Below, one piece after another: positions 8,714-18,380 of a stretch of DNA of 64,000 bases. How positions within the stretch are numbered: the first letter of the stretch is position 1; each line of letters opens with the position of its first letter. This DNA comes from Paenibacillus sp. S150 (GTDB taxonomy: Bacteria; Bacillota; Bacilli; Paenibacillales; Paenibacillaceae). The stretch spans positions 1-64,000 of the forward strand of contig NZ_JACBYI010000033.1 in NCBI RefSeq assembly GCF_019352175.1, read 5' to 3'. A program made the position numbers and the translations under genes. The notes beneath the pieces are model-generated. The model did not search any database. It was given only the letters and a program-made list of their open reading frames with translations, and was not told the origin of the DNA.

Positions 8714-8945
8714 CCTGCTGAGACCCGGCGGGTAGCCCAAGCGGAAAAAGTGAACTTCATTCTCCCCACCTTCCCTTTTTCGCAAGCGGTAGTGGAAAAA
8801 AGGATAACTAATCCATCCGATTCTTCCCTTTTCAGAGGAAAAGCCTAAATTAAGCTCACTTTTTACCCACTACTTCCTCTGCCGCAAGCTTTTCCGTCCA
8901 TTTGAGTTCCCTAATTCCACTTCACTCCGTTCCAGTTCACTTCCC
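8714..8945. repeat. Short variant of the long intergenic module
   Basis: It shares with 12804-13344 the TGCTGA..CCGGCGGG..GCGGAAAAAG segment and the TAGTGG-AAAAAGGA-ACTAATCC motif. It then follows the version seen at 59370-59520, with the inverted motif CTCACTTTTTACCCACTA. It contains no credible gene and lies between the 73-bp element and the diguanylate cyclase gene. Confidence 0.7.
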
Positions 8946-9117
8946 TGCCCGGCAGCAATCTCGGTAGCCCCCGAATTCCGTGCTTCCTCCTGCAAAACAA
9001 ACATAAAATCCACAGGTTCAGCACAATTACCACGCCTGTTAACTGATCTCCAACTGTGTACACCCTATGTCCACAATAGACAAAAAACATATAGAGACTT
9101 GTGCCGGAATAAGCAGG

Positions 9118-10731
9118 TTAAGCCTTTGCGGCGTCCGCTTTTTCCCCAGCTACCATTGTCCTGTTCCTTCCGCTATGCTTGGCCAGGTACAATGCCTGAT
9201 CCGCCATCTTCAGCAGTCCCTCCCGCCCTGACGCATGCAGAGGATAGTGGGCGATGCCCTGGGAAACCGTCACTTTGGCCGGAATGGGCCCCTTGCTGTG
9301 CTCCAGCGCCCGGCGTATTCTTTCGGCCGCCAGGAAGGCTTCCGCAGGTTTGGTGCGGGCCAGCAGAATGACAAACTCTTCACCCCCGTAGCGGTGGCAG
9401 ACATCGTCCGGACGCAGCGAAGCAACGATAACTTCGGCCACATGCCTCAGCACCTCGTCACCGGTAAGATGCCCGTAGGTGTCGTTTACGAATTTGAAGC
9501 GGTCCACATCCAGCATGATCAGCGAAAATGGCAGCCCGGAGGCAATCCACCGGCCCATGGTATACTCCAGCGATCTCCGGTTCTCCAGGCCGGTCAGAGT
9601 ATCCGTCGCCGCGTCCCGGGTCAATTGATCCGTCTGTTTCTGAATGTCGGCGACGGCAAGAAAGACGGCCTTAGTCAGCAGATCGGCTTCCCGGCTCCAG
9701 TGTGTCCGGGCTTCCGGCAGGACGATTTTCTCCTTGCCCACCTTGCTGACCATATTGGCCAAGTAGGCAAAGGGCCGGGCCAGAGCGCGCGCCAGGAGGA
9801 TCACGCCAACAAGCAGTGCGGAAAAAGGAATCAACGAATAACCAAGAATAGTCCGAATGTGGCCCATCAGCTGCTTTTGGATCAGGCTGTTCGGCGAGAC
9901 GACTGCAATTCCCCAGCCGTTGGCGGGAACACTGGAGTATCCGGCAAGCAGTTCGGTTCCATGGGTGTTGCGAACCTGCTGCTCTCCGCTCTCCCCCTTC
10001 ATCAGGTTCTGCACCACCTTGTTGCCGCTGACATCTGCCCCGATGAACTGCTTGTCCGGATGATACAGCACATGCCCGCCGGAATCCACAATATAGTAAT
10101 AAGAACCGAGATCGTCCACGCTGTTATTGCCAAAAATCTCGGACAGAATATTAGGCTCCTGCAGATAAATCGAACCGCCCAGAATGCCAAGATAAGTACC
10201 GGTGCTGCTGAACATCGGCTGACTCATGAACACAATCAGCCGTTTCGTATTTGGAGTTGTATAAGGCGCAGAAATATAAGGTTCCCGGAGCGCCAATGCT
10301 TCCCGGCTGGTCGCCGATGTAATTGGCTTGCCTGCTGAGCCTATGCTGGCCGGTTCTACGTTGCGGATGACGCCGGCAGCATTAATGACCACGATGGAAT
10401 TGAAGAAATTGCTGCTGCTGCGCATAAGCTCCAACTCATTGTTCACTTGCTCCGGTGTCATGGCATCAATATTGGAGAGTATGCCCGCATTGTATTCCAG
10501 ACTGCCGCGGATGGATTGAAATAAGGAATCCATAGTCTTGGACATGCGGTCAGCATTGACGAAGTTCAGGTGGAGTGTGGTCTCGATCAAGGATTGCTTT
10601 TTGGAGTCATAGGAGCCAACCAGAAGAATCGTTGAGGTTAGCAGGACCACGAGCGTCACCAATCCCGAAAGCAGGAAGGTAAGACTGAGTTTTTTATTTT
10701 GACATGGCCCTGCCTTTCTCCGTGTAAGCAA
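9118..10731 (-). CDS. Membrane diguanylate cyclase, Cache sensor plus GGDEF
   Basis: It is predicted to make cyclic di-GMP from two GTP. After a short cytoplasmic tail there is a membrane segment (about residues 17-40), an extracellular double-Cache ligand domain (about 45-280), a second membrane segment (about 290-315) and a C-terminal GGDEF domain. The active motif is YGGEEF, and the inhibitory I-site RPDD lies the canonical five residues before it, so product feedback is expected. I choose TTG 10731 as start because GGGGAGG precedes it at good spacing. The ATG at 10773 has no ribosome binding site. Neighbours do not reveal the signal or output. Confidence 0.92.
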   Translation of the reverse strand: MLTRRKAGPCQNKKLSLTFLLSGLVTLVVLLTSTILLVGSYDSKKQSLIETTLHLNFVNADRMSKTMDSLFQSIRGSLEYNAGILSNIDAMTPEQVNNELELMRSSSNFFNSIVVINAAGVIRNVEPASIGSAGKPITSATSREALALREPYISAPYTTPNTKRLIVFMSQPMFSSTGTYLGILGGSIYLQEPNILSEIFGNNSVDDLGSYYYIVDSGGHVLYHPDKQFIGADVSGNKVVQNLMKGESGEQQVRNTHGTELLAGYSSVPANGWGIAVVSPNSLIQKQLMGHIRTILGYSLIPFSALLVGVILLARALARPFAYLANMVSKVGKEKIVLPEARTHWSREADLLTKAVFLAVADIQKQTDQLTRDAATDTLTGLENRRSLEYTMGRWIASGLPFSLIMLDVDRFKFVNDTYGHLTGDEVLRHVAEVIVASLRPDDVCHRYGGEEFVILLARTKPAEAFLAAERIRRALEHSKGPIPAKVTVSQGIAHYPLHASGREGLLKMADQALYLAKHSGRNRTMVAGEKADAAKA

Positions 10732-10815
10732 ACTATAAACCTCCCCGATCCCCGAAAAACCCGTTACACCCATAATACAACAAAATCAGGTTGGATTCGA
10801 TGAAGAATCCGCTGC

Positions 10816-11421
10816 TCAATCCACCTTGGCGCCATGCGAGCGCAGGAACAGGACCGCCTGCTCCCGGTCCATTCGAACGCCTGTAACCTCCAGCGCCTTC
10901 AAATTCATGCCCTCCAGCTTGGCTCCGCGCAGATCGGCACCGGCCAGCCTGGCTTTGCCCAGCGCTACTCTGGTCAGATCACAGTCTCTCAGATCCGCCT
11001 TCGTCAAATCACTGTCCGAAAGATCCGCTTCGTGAAACCGAATCCCCCGCAAATCCTGCTTGGCGAGCTTGGCATACCGCAAATTCGTATAGGACCAGTC
11101 TCCCCGGCTTAGCGTAATGCCGTCAATTTGAGCGCCTGAGAAATCTGATCCGGTCATTTTGCAGGTGAGGAATTTGGCGACAAAGAGATTGGCCCCGCTG
11201 AATTTACAGTTTTCAAACGCTGATTCAGTGTGGATTGACGCGTTCAGGGCAGCCCCTTTAAAATCGCATTCGATGAAACGGCAATGGCTGGTGTCTATTT
11301 CCTCCATGGAGGTATTCATAAAAGTGCAGTTCTTAAAGATGCAGCGGACGAGCTCCCCATAGCGTAAATCATGCCCGTCAAAATGGATATCTGTGAATTC
11401 CCGGTCCTTATACTGATACAT
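10816..11421 (-). CDS. Pentapeptide-repeat protein
   Basis: The 201-residue protein is built from A(D/N)LXX repeats from about residue 25 to 175 (for example ADLSDSDLTKADLRDCDL). These should fold as a right-handed quadrilateral beta-helix. Some family members mimic DNA and protect gyrase from quinolones (Qnr/MfpA), but most have no known role. There is no signal peptide. The start follows GGAGG. It reads in the same direction as the diguanylate cyclase gene, 84 bp upstream of it, with no obvious functional link. Confidence 0.9.
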   Translation of the reverse strand: MYQYKDREFTDIHFDGHDLRYGELVRCIFKNCTFMNTSMEEIDTSHCRFIECDFKGAALNASIHTESAFENCKFSGANLFVAKFLTCKMTGSDFSGAQIDGITLSRGDWSYTNLRYAKLAKQDLRGIRFHEADLSDSDLTKADLRDCDLTRVALGKARLAGADLRGAKLEGMNLKALEVTGVRMDREQAVLFLRSHGAKVD

Positions 11422-11496
11422 TGCTGCCTCCGATCATAAGCTTGGCGCCTTCTCCGCTGCGCATTCGGAAAAAACCGCCGTTTATAGCTTTAATTT

Positions 11497-11829
11497 TTAC
11501 TTTTTGGTGGATCTCGGTGTTTTCCGGCGCGAGGTTTTCTTGGAGGCAAGCTTCTCTTCGGCAAGCCTGTCCATTTCTTCCACGTATTGCTGCTCCTGAC
11601 GAAGCTTCTCTGCGGCTGTCTGCTCGAATTTGAGCTTCAGCTCTTTCATGATCTTCTTCTGGATTCCCGGATCGGAAATACTCAGATGGTGTTCAAAGGC
11701 TTCCGGATACAGAAAGCTCTTCTCGCCGGCCCCTTCAGGAAATACGACCGTTATCCGTCCGCCGTCATGGCTTGCCACTGTCCCTTTTCCATAACGGACA
11801 TGAGATACCTGCTCATTCATCAGATTCAT
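11497..11829 (-). CDS. Small conserved-looking hypothetical protein
   Basis: This is a protein of about 110 residues. The N-terminal half (VRYGKGTVASHDGGRITVVF..GEKSFLYPEAF) resembles the small beta-barrel fold seen in CarD/Tudor-like tails of helicases and polymerase-binding proteins. The C-terminal half is a charged helix ending in a Lys/Arg-rich tail (KKTSRRKTPRSTKK), which suggests nucleic-acid contact. The start is taken as ATG 11829 because AAAGGAG sits 9 nt upstream. A longer TTG-initiated frame to 11850 would overlap that site. The function is unknown. Confidence 0.7.
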   Translation of the reverse strand: MNLMNEQVSHVRYGKGTVASHDGGRITVVFPEGAGEKSFLYPEAFEHHLSISDPGIQKKIMKELKLKFEQTAAEKLRQEQQYVEEMDRLAEEKLASKKTSRRKTPRSTKK

Positions 11830-11860
11830 ATTTTTGATGCTCCTTTGCAAGTTTACAAGT

Positions 11861-12090
11861 TTAGAACGCCGGATGCTTCTGCTTATCCAGCTCTTTCTTT
11901 ATATAATAATGCAATCCGCATTTTTGACCAGCTCCAAAATTATGCTCAATAACCACAACGGTATTGCCGGAATCGGTCAGTGACTGCAGAACCTCGATTA
12001 ATTGGTGCACCTCTGCAAAATGCAGGCCGGTCGTTGCTCATCCATGACATAAATTGTGGAATCACCGGACAAATCATGCACTCACCGTCC
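11861..12090 (-). pseudogene. UvrA-like ABC ATPase fragment, frameshifted
   Basis: Minus-strand translation gives STIYVMDE, then after one missing base PTTGLHFAEVHQLIEVL and NTVVVIEHN, ending at TAA 11861. These are the Walker B/D-loop (LDEPTTGLH) and H-loop (VVIEHN) regions of the C-terminal UvrA ATPase domain. Only about the last 65 codons remain. The frame breaks near 12042-12044, where GAGCCAACG appears to have lost one C, and upstream sequence turns into a repeat module. The tail does not match the usual UvrA C-terminus, so this may be a paralogue remnant. Confidence 0.7.
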
Positions 12091-12125
12091 GCCCGGACAC
12101 GGACATATCCGCTTGTCTCCGCCTG

Positions 12126-12386
12126 TTCAGCCTTAGTGGTAAAAAGGAACACTAAGGTAGCGCATTCGGATTCCGGATCATCCTTAGTGGGAAAAAGTAC
12201 AACTAATCCGGCTGAAATCAGCCGTATGGGGGGAGTGGGCCTCCATGAAGTGTACAAAATCCCGCTAAAGCCCGTTAAAGCCAGAATTCCAGCCCATTAG
12301 TGTTACTTTTTACACTTCGCTTCCGTTCCCTATGAACCTCCTTGCATTCCATCAGCGTGTTCAGGTTCGCCGGTTCAACTCCTGCA
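12126..12386. repeat. Partial copy of the long intergenic module
   Basis: It matches the right half of the modules at 12804-13344, 43679-44223 and 63483-63968. It contains two TAGTGG-AAAAAG-ACTAA motifs (about 12134 and 12185) and the inverted CATTAGTGTTACTTTTTACAC. It abuts the UvrA-like fragment. Bases 12387-12588 show nothing recognisable. Confidence 0.75.
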
Positions 12387-12588
12387 GATTAATTGTATCA
12401 TATGTATGTCAAGTCGTTTTACCATTTTGTGTAATTTTGTTAATGAATATTTTCAGCATAAACAAGATGATTATTGAAGTTCCGCGAATTGAAAAGCTCT
12501 TCTGCTTCACGATCTGACGTTCGTTATTGCCTCAATCGGATAGCCAAAAGACCCCGGGGCTGCGTGCCTCCGGAGTTTGGACGGTTTC

Positions 12589-12660
12589 AAAGGTACTTCT
12601 AGCTCTCCTTTCCCCACACAGTGTACTTCCGGCGAATTTAAAGGCACTTCTGCCTTTCAC
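12589..12660. repeat. Degenerate pair of 51-bp hairpin units
   Basis: AAAGG(T/C)ACTTCT recurs exactly 51 bp apart (12589 and 12640). The second copy forms the complete hairpin AAAGGCA-CTTC-TGCCTTT found in the arrays at 13590 and 44637. It appears to be an eroded version of those arrays. Confidence 0.6.
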
Positions 12661-12803
12661 CCTTTAGCGCGTATGCGCTGAAATCAAAGACATTTCCAGC
12701 TTATTCCACCCACACATGCCTAAGGTGGCGGTTTCACCCGTCACGCAGCGGGATATGAACAAAATCCTCCTTACTGCACAAACAGGCAGCCCCCTCTCAG
12801 AAC

Positions 12804-13344
12804 AAAACGGCTATGCCGTCCTTGACCGGGCAGCGAAGCTGTTTGCATTTCAAGTGTAAGGCCGGCTGCTGAAGCCAGGCGGGAAGCCGAGCGGAAAAGG
12901 TCACTTCATATTCCCCCGGCCGCTTTTTCGCAAGTGTTAGCGGGAAAAAGGAACCCTAATCGATCTGTTTCTCTCCCTTACAGAGGAATACGCCTACATT
13001 AAGATGTACTTGAACCATTCATCCAAAGGGCAGCCATTTTAGTGGGAAAAAGGATAACTAATCCACCGCATTCGGCTCCTGGATCATCCCTAGTGGGAAA
13101 AAGTACAACTAATCCGGCTGAAATCAGCCGTATGGGGGTAGCGGGCCTCCATTAAGTATACAAAATACCACTAAAACCCGTTAAATCCAGAATTCCAGCC
13201 CATTAGTGTTACTTTTTACACTTCGCTTCAGTTCCCCATGAATCTCCTTGCGTTTCATCAGCGTTTTCAGGTTCTCCGGTTCCATTCCTATACATTAAAT
13301 TACCTTTTTGGCTCAAACCCAAAATCAGCGGTTGACGATGTGAA
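12804..13344. repeat. Long intergenic module, full copy 1
   Basis: This non-coding module of about 540 bp recurs at 43679-44223 and 63483-63968. It opens with a hairpin related to the REP-like element and then carries TTAGCGGGAAAAAGG / TTAGTGGGAAAAAG motifs whose TAG lies at 12938, 13040 and 13091 (spacings 102 and 51). It closes with inverted copies near 13173 and 13223. No open frame is conserved among the copies, and no transposase or terminal target duplication was seen. Confidence 0.85.
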
Positions 13345-13502
13345 TTCCTCCTGCAAAACATAGAACCCACAGACTCCGCACCATTCAGCACGGCTCAGCA
13401 AACTCACCACCATTCAGCACGATTAAGACGCATTATAATTTCCCCTAACTTCATACCTGCCTTATCCACAACTGACGAGAAGCATAATTTCCTAAACAAC
13501 AA

Positions 13503-13800
13503 GAAAGACGCCTATCGGCGTCCTATATAAGAATGCTGGCATTTCAGTGGGGAGGAGAAGAATCATTTCGCGCTGATTCCACCGTCCTGCCGGCTTCGGG
13601 CGAAATCAAAGGCACTTCTGCCTCTGATTCCCTCGTCCAGCCGGCTTCGGGCGAATTCAAAGGCACTTCTGCCTCTGATTCCCTCGTCCAGCCGGCTTCG
13701 GGCGAATTCAAAGGCACTTTTGCCTCTGATTCCCCCGTCCAGCCGGCTTCGGGCGAAATCAAAGGCACTTCTGCCTCTGATTCCCTCTGCCTGCCCGCTG
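13503..13800. repeat. 51-bp hairpin array with leader, four units
   Basis: A leader (13503-13570) contains the hairpin GACGCC-TATC-GGCGTC and GGGGAGGAG. It precedes four units whose CCGGCTTCGG starts fall at 13590, 13641, 13692 and 13743, exactly 51 bp apart. Each unit contains AAAGGCA-YTTY-TGCC. The same leader precedes the array at 44637. A 102-codon frame runs through on the plus strand, but a 1-bp indel between the two leaders puts the homologous array in another frame, so coding is unlikely. Confidence 0.85.
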
Positions 13801-13958
13801 CGGCTAACGCAATCGCGCAGTTTGCCTGGCCGAAGTCCTGATCCATTCTTTTATTTACAGCGCAGCCGTGAAATAACGGATAAGCTTCGCTTCCCCCTTT
13901 CGAGGATAACTGCCTGCAGGCAAACGCACCTGATCAATGAATAACCGCGTCAGCTCTC

Positions 13959-16900
13959 TTAATCCGCAGACGGCAGGAACTGAAACCACTGGAGGTCGAA
14001 CTGGCTGCCCGGGAGGAACAGGAAGGTGACCGTCTGCTTCCCGCTTACCGGCTCCAGCACGAACTCCCGCTCCGTGTAGCTGTCAGAGCCCGCAAACTCC
14101 ACAAGCTGCTTGGATTCACCTCCCGGGCCGGTGAACAGCAGGTTGACGGTGTTGTTCTCCAGCCGGGAACGGCCGCAGATAACAAGCCGCGAACACACCT
14201 GTCCGCCAAAGTCCATCCCTTCAAAGATAAGGGAGACATTGTTCCCGATGCCTTCGATGGCGGTTTCGGCAACGGAGAAGGTGTCTCCATAAATCCGGCT
14301 GTTCTCAAGCGCGCCCAGCCGTTCGTAGGCCTTGCGCTTCCGGTCAAACCGGAAGCCCTTCAGGTGAATCTTCTGCCGGAGGACGAAGGACAGCGAAGCG
14401 ATGCCCGTGAGGCGTTTCGGCAGCTTGTAGGTCTCCTCCTGGTAGACATTCCAGCGGGAGGGCTTTTGGTAGAGCACTGTTGTCAGCAGTCCGGCATCCG
14501 GCTCGCCGGGAAGGCCTTCCCAGATTTCAATCGGGTATTCGCCTCCATCCAGAGAGAAAATCGGGAGCGTGATTTCATCCGCTCCATAATCGCCGAAATC
14601 GATCCGCTCGAAGCAGATCCGGCTCTCTCCTTCACGCGCTGTCGCAACCCCCCGTTCATTCCCGTTGGTCAGATTCGTGCTGGCGCTGCTGTGATAGCCG
14701 GCGGAGACAAACTCATAAGGGTCCAGATAGGCCTGACCCAGCCCGGCAAGCTTGAATTCCATTAGGGTGTACATCCGTATCCCGTCGGCACCGTTCGCAG
14801 TTCCGCAGCGGATGTACACCTCGCCATCCCCCAGGCCGGTTATGACGGCTTCATCCCCCTTCACCTCAATGGAAGCGATATTCGCATCGATCCCGGCGGC
14901 ATTGGTAATCCGCCACTGCACCTCCCTGAAGGTGGCGTTCTCCGGATGAAGCTTCACACGCACAGGCAACGAAGGCTGCTCCGGGGTCAGGATATTGCCC
15001 CCAGGGCAGATAATTTCCAGCTTGCGCACAGGGATTTCACCAGCGGCCTGTTGCGGCAGCGCCCCGGATTCCCCCTTGCCCTCCAAAGGATAATCCGCAT
15101 AGAGGCACTGCTCATCGCCAGCAAATCCGCCCGGCTCCGGAACCGTGGACCGCAGTACAAGCTCAGCGGAAGCAATCTCCGGCGAAGACGCCCGGAGGGT
15201 AATTGTCCCCGGCTCCAGAGTTCCGGCAATGACCGCGAGCAGCTTGCCGCTGAACAGACGGCGGCTCACGCCTTTGTAGGGATCATAGTCGGTGCTGTCC
15301 CCATTATCCAGCCCGATCAACCGTCCCGGCCCCTCCACGCTCAGGTGAACCCGGTTATTGGCATTCTCCACCGGAAGCCCCTGCTCATCGGCTGCCGTAA
15401 TTGTTACGAAAATCAGATCCTGGCCGTCCGCCGTCAACCGGCGCTTGTCGGGTGTAAGAATCAAAGCGGCGGCATCGCCGAAGGAGGCTCTCTCCTCCGA
15501 AGCAATCACATTCCCCTGTTCGTCGTAGGCAACGGCACGGAGCACTCCCTTGGAATAGGGCAGCTGCCATTCTCCCAGCAGCTTGTGGCCGTGGGCATGG
15601 TCAATGTCATAGATGCCCCGGGATACGCCGTTGAAGAACAGCTCGATCCGCGGGGCATTGGAGCATACCCGCACATCGATAAGCTGCCCCTCGGAGAAAT
15701 CCCAGTACGGGAAGATATGAATCATCGGACGTGTTCTGTAATCGGTCCATTCCGCCTGGCAGATGTAATAAGAATCCTTCGGGAAGCCTGCCGTATCCAA
15801 TTGCCCGAAGTAGGAGTTTTTGGTGTGATACGGTGTCGGCTCGCCGATATAATCAAACCCGGTCCACAGAAACTGCCCCAGGGAGAACGCTGCATCCCGG
15901 TCAGACATAATGCAGGCCTCAGTGCTTGTGGCTCCCCAACTGGTGGAGCTGTTGCCGAGGGACGAGCACTGAAGATCATCGTCGGCCAATACCGGCTGGG
16001 CCAGCGGAAAATGATAGATCCCCCGGCTCTGCACGGTAGAACAGGTCTCACTGCCGTAGATGAACCAATCCGGGTGCTCCTTATGCTGCCGGTCATAGTA
16101 TTTCTCGCCGTAATTGTAACCCGCCACCTTGACAATATCGGCGCATTTCTGCGCATTTTCCCAAGGCATGAAGTTCGAGCCGATTGTAACGAAGGCATTG
16201 ACCCGGGGATCATGGGCCAGCACTTCATCCTGCAGCATCCGGGTCAGCTCCTGGCCGCGGGCATCGGCGTGCGTGTCGTAAATCTCATTGCCGATGCTCC
16301 ACATGATCAGGCTGGGATGGTTGCGGTCCCGCCGCACCCAGCTGGCTACATCCTTTTTCCACCACTCCGGAAAAAACCGGGCGTAGTCATAGGGGGTCTT
16401 GCTGCGCTCCCACATGTCGAAGGCTTCCGAAACGATCAGCACCCCCAGCTCGTCCGCCAGCTCCATCAATTCGGCCGCCGGCATATTATGCGCGGTCCGG
16501 ATGGCGTTCACCCCCATCTCCTGCAGCAGAACGAATTGCCGCCGCAGCGCAGCCTTATTGACAGCTGCGCCCAGGCAGCCCAGATCGTGATGCTGGCAGA
16601 CGCCATTAAGCTTGATCTGACGGCCGTTCAGGAAGAAGCCCTGCCGGCTGTCCAATTCCACCGTGCGGAACCCGAAGGTCCGGTATTCCTCCTGGGTGAC
16701 CCCGTCCCCGGCCAATAATTCGGTTCTCAGCCTGTAGAGATGCGGACTGCCGACGTCCCAGAGCAAGGGCCGTTCCACACCCAGCCGGTTGCGGGCATGT
16801 ACGGCGGTGCCGCCGCTCCCTCCTGCCGGAAGAACCGCCTCCCCCTGGACGATTTCATTGCCGTCCGCATCCAGAATCGTCTGGCGCAGCCTCAGCCCGG

Positions 16901-17447
16901 CGGCATCGCGGCCCTCTTCCACGTTCAGCTCACAATCGACATCCACGGTCCAGGCCCCGCTGTCCCCCTGCCGGGCCGCAATATAGATGCCATCTTGGGC
17001 AATATGCGTCTTGGGAGCAGTCTTCAGCCACACGGAGCGGTAGATTCCGGCACCCGAGTACCAGCGTGAATTGGGCGCTTCATGGATGACCCGCACATAA
17101 ATCGTATTTTCTCCCTGAATCAGATACGGGGTAATATCGAATTCAAAGGTGGAGTAGCCGTATTTCCATTCGCCCGCCGCATGCCCGTTCACATACAGGG
17201 TGGAATTCATGTATACGCCCTCGAAGCGCAGGGATATAAGACTGTCCTCCGGCACTTCGTCCAGGACGAGGATTTTACGGTACCAGCCTTCCCCGGGTTC
17301 GTAGAGTGCGCGAGTGTTGTAAATCAGCCAGTCATGCGGCAGACTGACCGGCAGCCAATCCTTGCCTGCGGCTGCCTGCGCAAGCTCTGAATGAAGCGGC
17401 TGCTTGCTGAAATGCCAGCCTCCGTTCAGTTTTCTGTAACTGTTCAT
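13959..17447 (-). CDS. Glycoside hydrolase family 2, beta-galactosidase-like, multidomain
   Basis: The 1162-residue enzyme begins with the GH2 sugar-binding domain (WLPVSLPHDW), a beta-sandwich and the TIM barrel. Acid/base Glu388 lies in MWSIGNEIYD, and nucleophile Glu467 lies in YGSETCS. The C-terminal half, about 600 residues, carries extra beta domains (Big/DUF4982-like and a carbohydrate-binding-like end). This makes it longer than a minimal GH2 and similar to beta-galactosidase-like enzymes acting on plant or host glycans. There is no signal peptide, so it should be cytoplasmic. The start follows AGGAGG. It is the last gene of the operon with the two permeases, binding protein and AraC regulator. 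Specificity within GH2 (galactosidase, glucuronidase or other) is not resolved. Confidence 0.9.
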   Translation of the reverse strand: MNSYRKLNGGWHFSKQPLHSELAQAAAGKDWLPVSLPHDWLIYNTRALYEPGEGWYRKILVLDEVPEDSLISLRFEGVYMNSTLYVNGHAAGEWKYGYSTFEFDITPYLIQGENTIYVRVIHEAPNSRWYSGAGIYRSVWLKTAPKTHIAQDGIYIAARQGDSGAWTVDVDCELNVEEGRDAAGLRLRQTILDADGNEIVQGEAVLPAGGSGGTAVHARNRLGVERPLLWDVGSPHLYRLRTELLAGDGVTQEEYRTFGFRTVELDSRQGFFLNGRQIKLNGVCQHHDLGCLGAAVNKAALRRQFVLLQEMGVNAIRTAHNMPAAELMELADELGVLIVSEAFDMWERSKTPYDYARFFPEWWKKDVASWVRRDRNHPSLIMWSIGNEIYDTHADARGQELTRMLQDEVLAHDPRVNAFVTIGSNFMPWENAQKCADIVKVAGYNYGEKYYDRQHKEHPDWFIYGSETCSTVQSRGIYHFPLAQPVLADDDLQCSSLGNSSTSWGATSTEACIMSDRDAAFSLGQFLWTGFDYIGEPTPYHTKNSYFGQLDTAGFPKDSYYICQAEWTDYRTRPMIHIFPYWDFSEGQLIDVRVCSNAPRIELFFNGVSRGIYDIDHAHGHKLLGEWQLPYSKGVLRAVAYDEQGNVIASEERASFGDAAALILTPDKRRLTADGQDLIFVTITAADEQGLPVENANNRVHLSVEGPGRLIGLDNGDSTDYDPYKGVSRRLFSGKLLAVIAGTLEPGTITLRASSPEIASAELVLRSTVPEPGGFAGDEQCLYADYPLEGKGESGALPQQAAGEIPVRKLEIICPGGNILTPEQPSLPVRVKLHPENATFREVQWRITNAAGIDANIASIEVKGDEAVITGLGDGEVYIRCGTANGADGIRMYTLMEFKLAGLGQAYLDPYEFVSAGYHSSASTNLTNGNERGVATAREGESRICFERIDFGDYGADEITLPIFSLDGGEYPIEIWEGLPGEPDAGLLTTVLYQKPSRWNVYQEETYKLPKRLTGIASLSFVLRQKIHLKGFRFDRKRKAYERLGALENSRIYGDTFSVAETAIEGIGNNVSLIFEGMDFGGQVCSRLVICGRSRLENNTVNLLFTGPGGESKQLVEFAGSDSYTEREFVLEPVSGKQTVTFLFLPGSQFDLQWFQFLPSAD

Positions 17448-17489
17448 GGATCAGGTTCCTCCTGTCAGCGGAATGAAGCATCCCGGCAA

Positions 17490-18368
17490 TTATCCTTTCA
17501 ATGCCCCCACCATAACACCCTTTACAAAATATTTCTGCAAAAAAGGATACAGGAGCAATATAGGCGCCGTAGTTACGATGATGGCCGCATATTTCAGCGT
17601 TTCGGCAACATCGCGGCTCTGGATAAGCGTGGTCGTTCCAAGCATGCTGGCATTGTCGTTCTCCAGAATAATGTTCCGGACCACGAGCTGTATCGGGAAG
17701 AGATTCTGGTCCCGCAGAAAGATCATGGCATTGAACCAGCTGTTCCAGTGCCCGACACCATAATAGAGAATCAGTACGGCAACAACCGGCATGGAAAGCG
17801 GAATGAAGATGCGGAACAGGATCGTGAAGTGGCCCGCGCCATCCAGAAAAGCGGACTCTTCCAATTCCTTGGGAATTGCCATGAAATAGGTCCGCATAAT
17901 GATAAGGTTGAACGTGCTGACCGCCGTAGGCAGAATCAGCGCCCACAAAGAGTCCAGCAGCCCGTAGGATTTCACGATCAGATAGAACGGCACCAGCCCG
18001 CCCTGAAAGAACATTGTGAATACGATAAAGAACATGATCGGCTTCTGGAGCATCACCCCTTCCCGGGACAGAAAGTAAGCCCCCAGCGAGGTCAGCGTCA
18101 TATTAATCACAAGTCCAACCGCCAGAATAAAAAAGGTGTTCTTGAAGCCCGAGAGAATTACCGGATTGTTAAGCACCGCTTTGTAGCCCTCCAGGGAGAA
18201 GCCCTGCGGCCAGAGCAGGATGCCGTTGAATGAGATCAGCCGGTTCCCTTCACTCAGGGAAGAGAACAGGATATACAGCATCGGATACAGTGTCAGAATG
18301 ATCATGAGCACCATAATAACAGCATTGCAAATATCAAATATACGTTCACCAAGTGATGGCTTAATCAT
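17490..18368 (-). CDS. Sugar ABC importer permease, LplC/YtcP type
   Basis: The 292-residue inner-membrane permease has about six hydrophobic segments, the EAA loop (EESAFLDGAGHFTILFRIFI) and the terminal YFVKGVMVGALKG typical of the LplC group. It pairs with the LplB-type protein encoded 12 bp upstream. The ATG at 18368 follows GGGGG at suitable spacing. The GH2 gene starts 42 bp downstream, implying co-transcription. Confidence 0.92.
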   Translation of the reverse strand: MIKPSLGERIFDICNAVIMVLMIILTLYPMLYILFSSLSEGNRLISFNGILLWPQGFSLEGYKAVLNNPVILSGFKNTFFILAVGLVINMTLTSLGAYFLSREGVMLQKPIMFFIVFTMFFQGGLVPFYLIVKSYGLLDSLWALILPTAVSTFNLIIMRTYFMAIPKELEESAFLDGAGHFTILFRIFIPLSMPVVAVLILYYGVGHWNSWFNAMIFLRDQNLFPIQLVVRNIILENDNASMLGTTTLIQSRDVAETLKYAAIIVTTAPILLLYPFLQKYFVKGVMVGALKG

Positions 18369-18380
18369 GATTATCCCCCT

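Noticed and set aside
10732..10773. Upstream ATG for the diguanylate cyclase
   Set aside because: It has no ribosome binding site. TTG 10731 has GGGGAGG at normal spacing and still keeps the first membrane segment.
12804..13344. Insertion sequence or MITE
   Set aside because: No transposase frame, terminal inverted repeats or target duplications could be seen at the ends of the three copies. A MITE remains possible but is not supported.
14946..16718. 590-codon plus-strand frame
   Set aside because: It lies entirely antisense to the GH2 gene, whose catalytic motifs are clear. The antisense translation has no family features.
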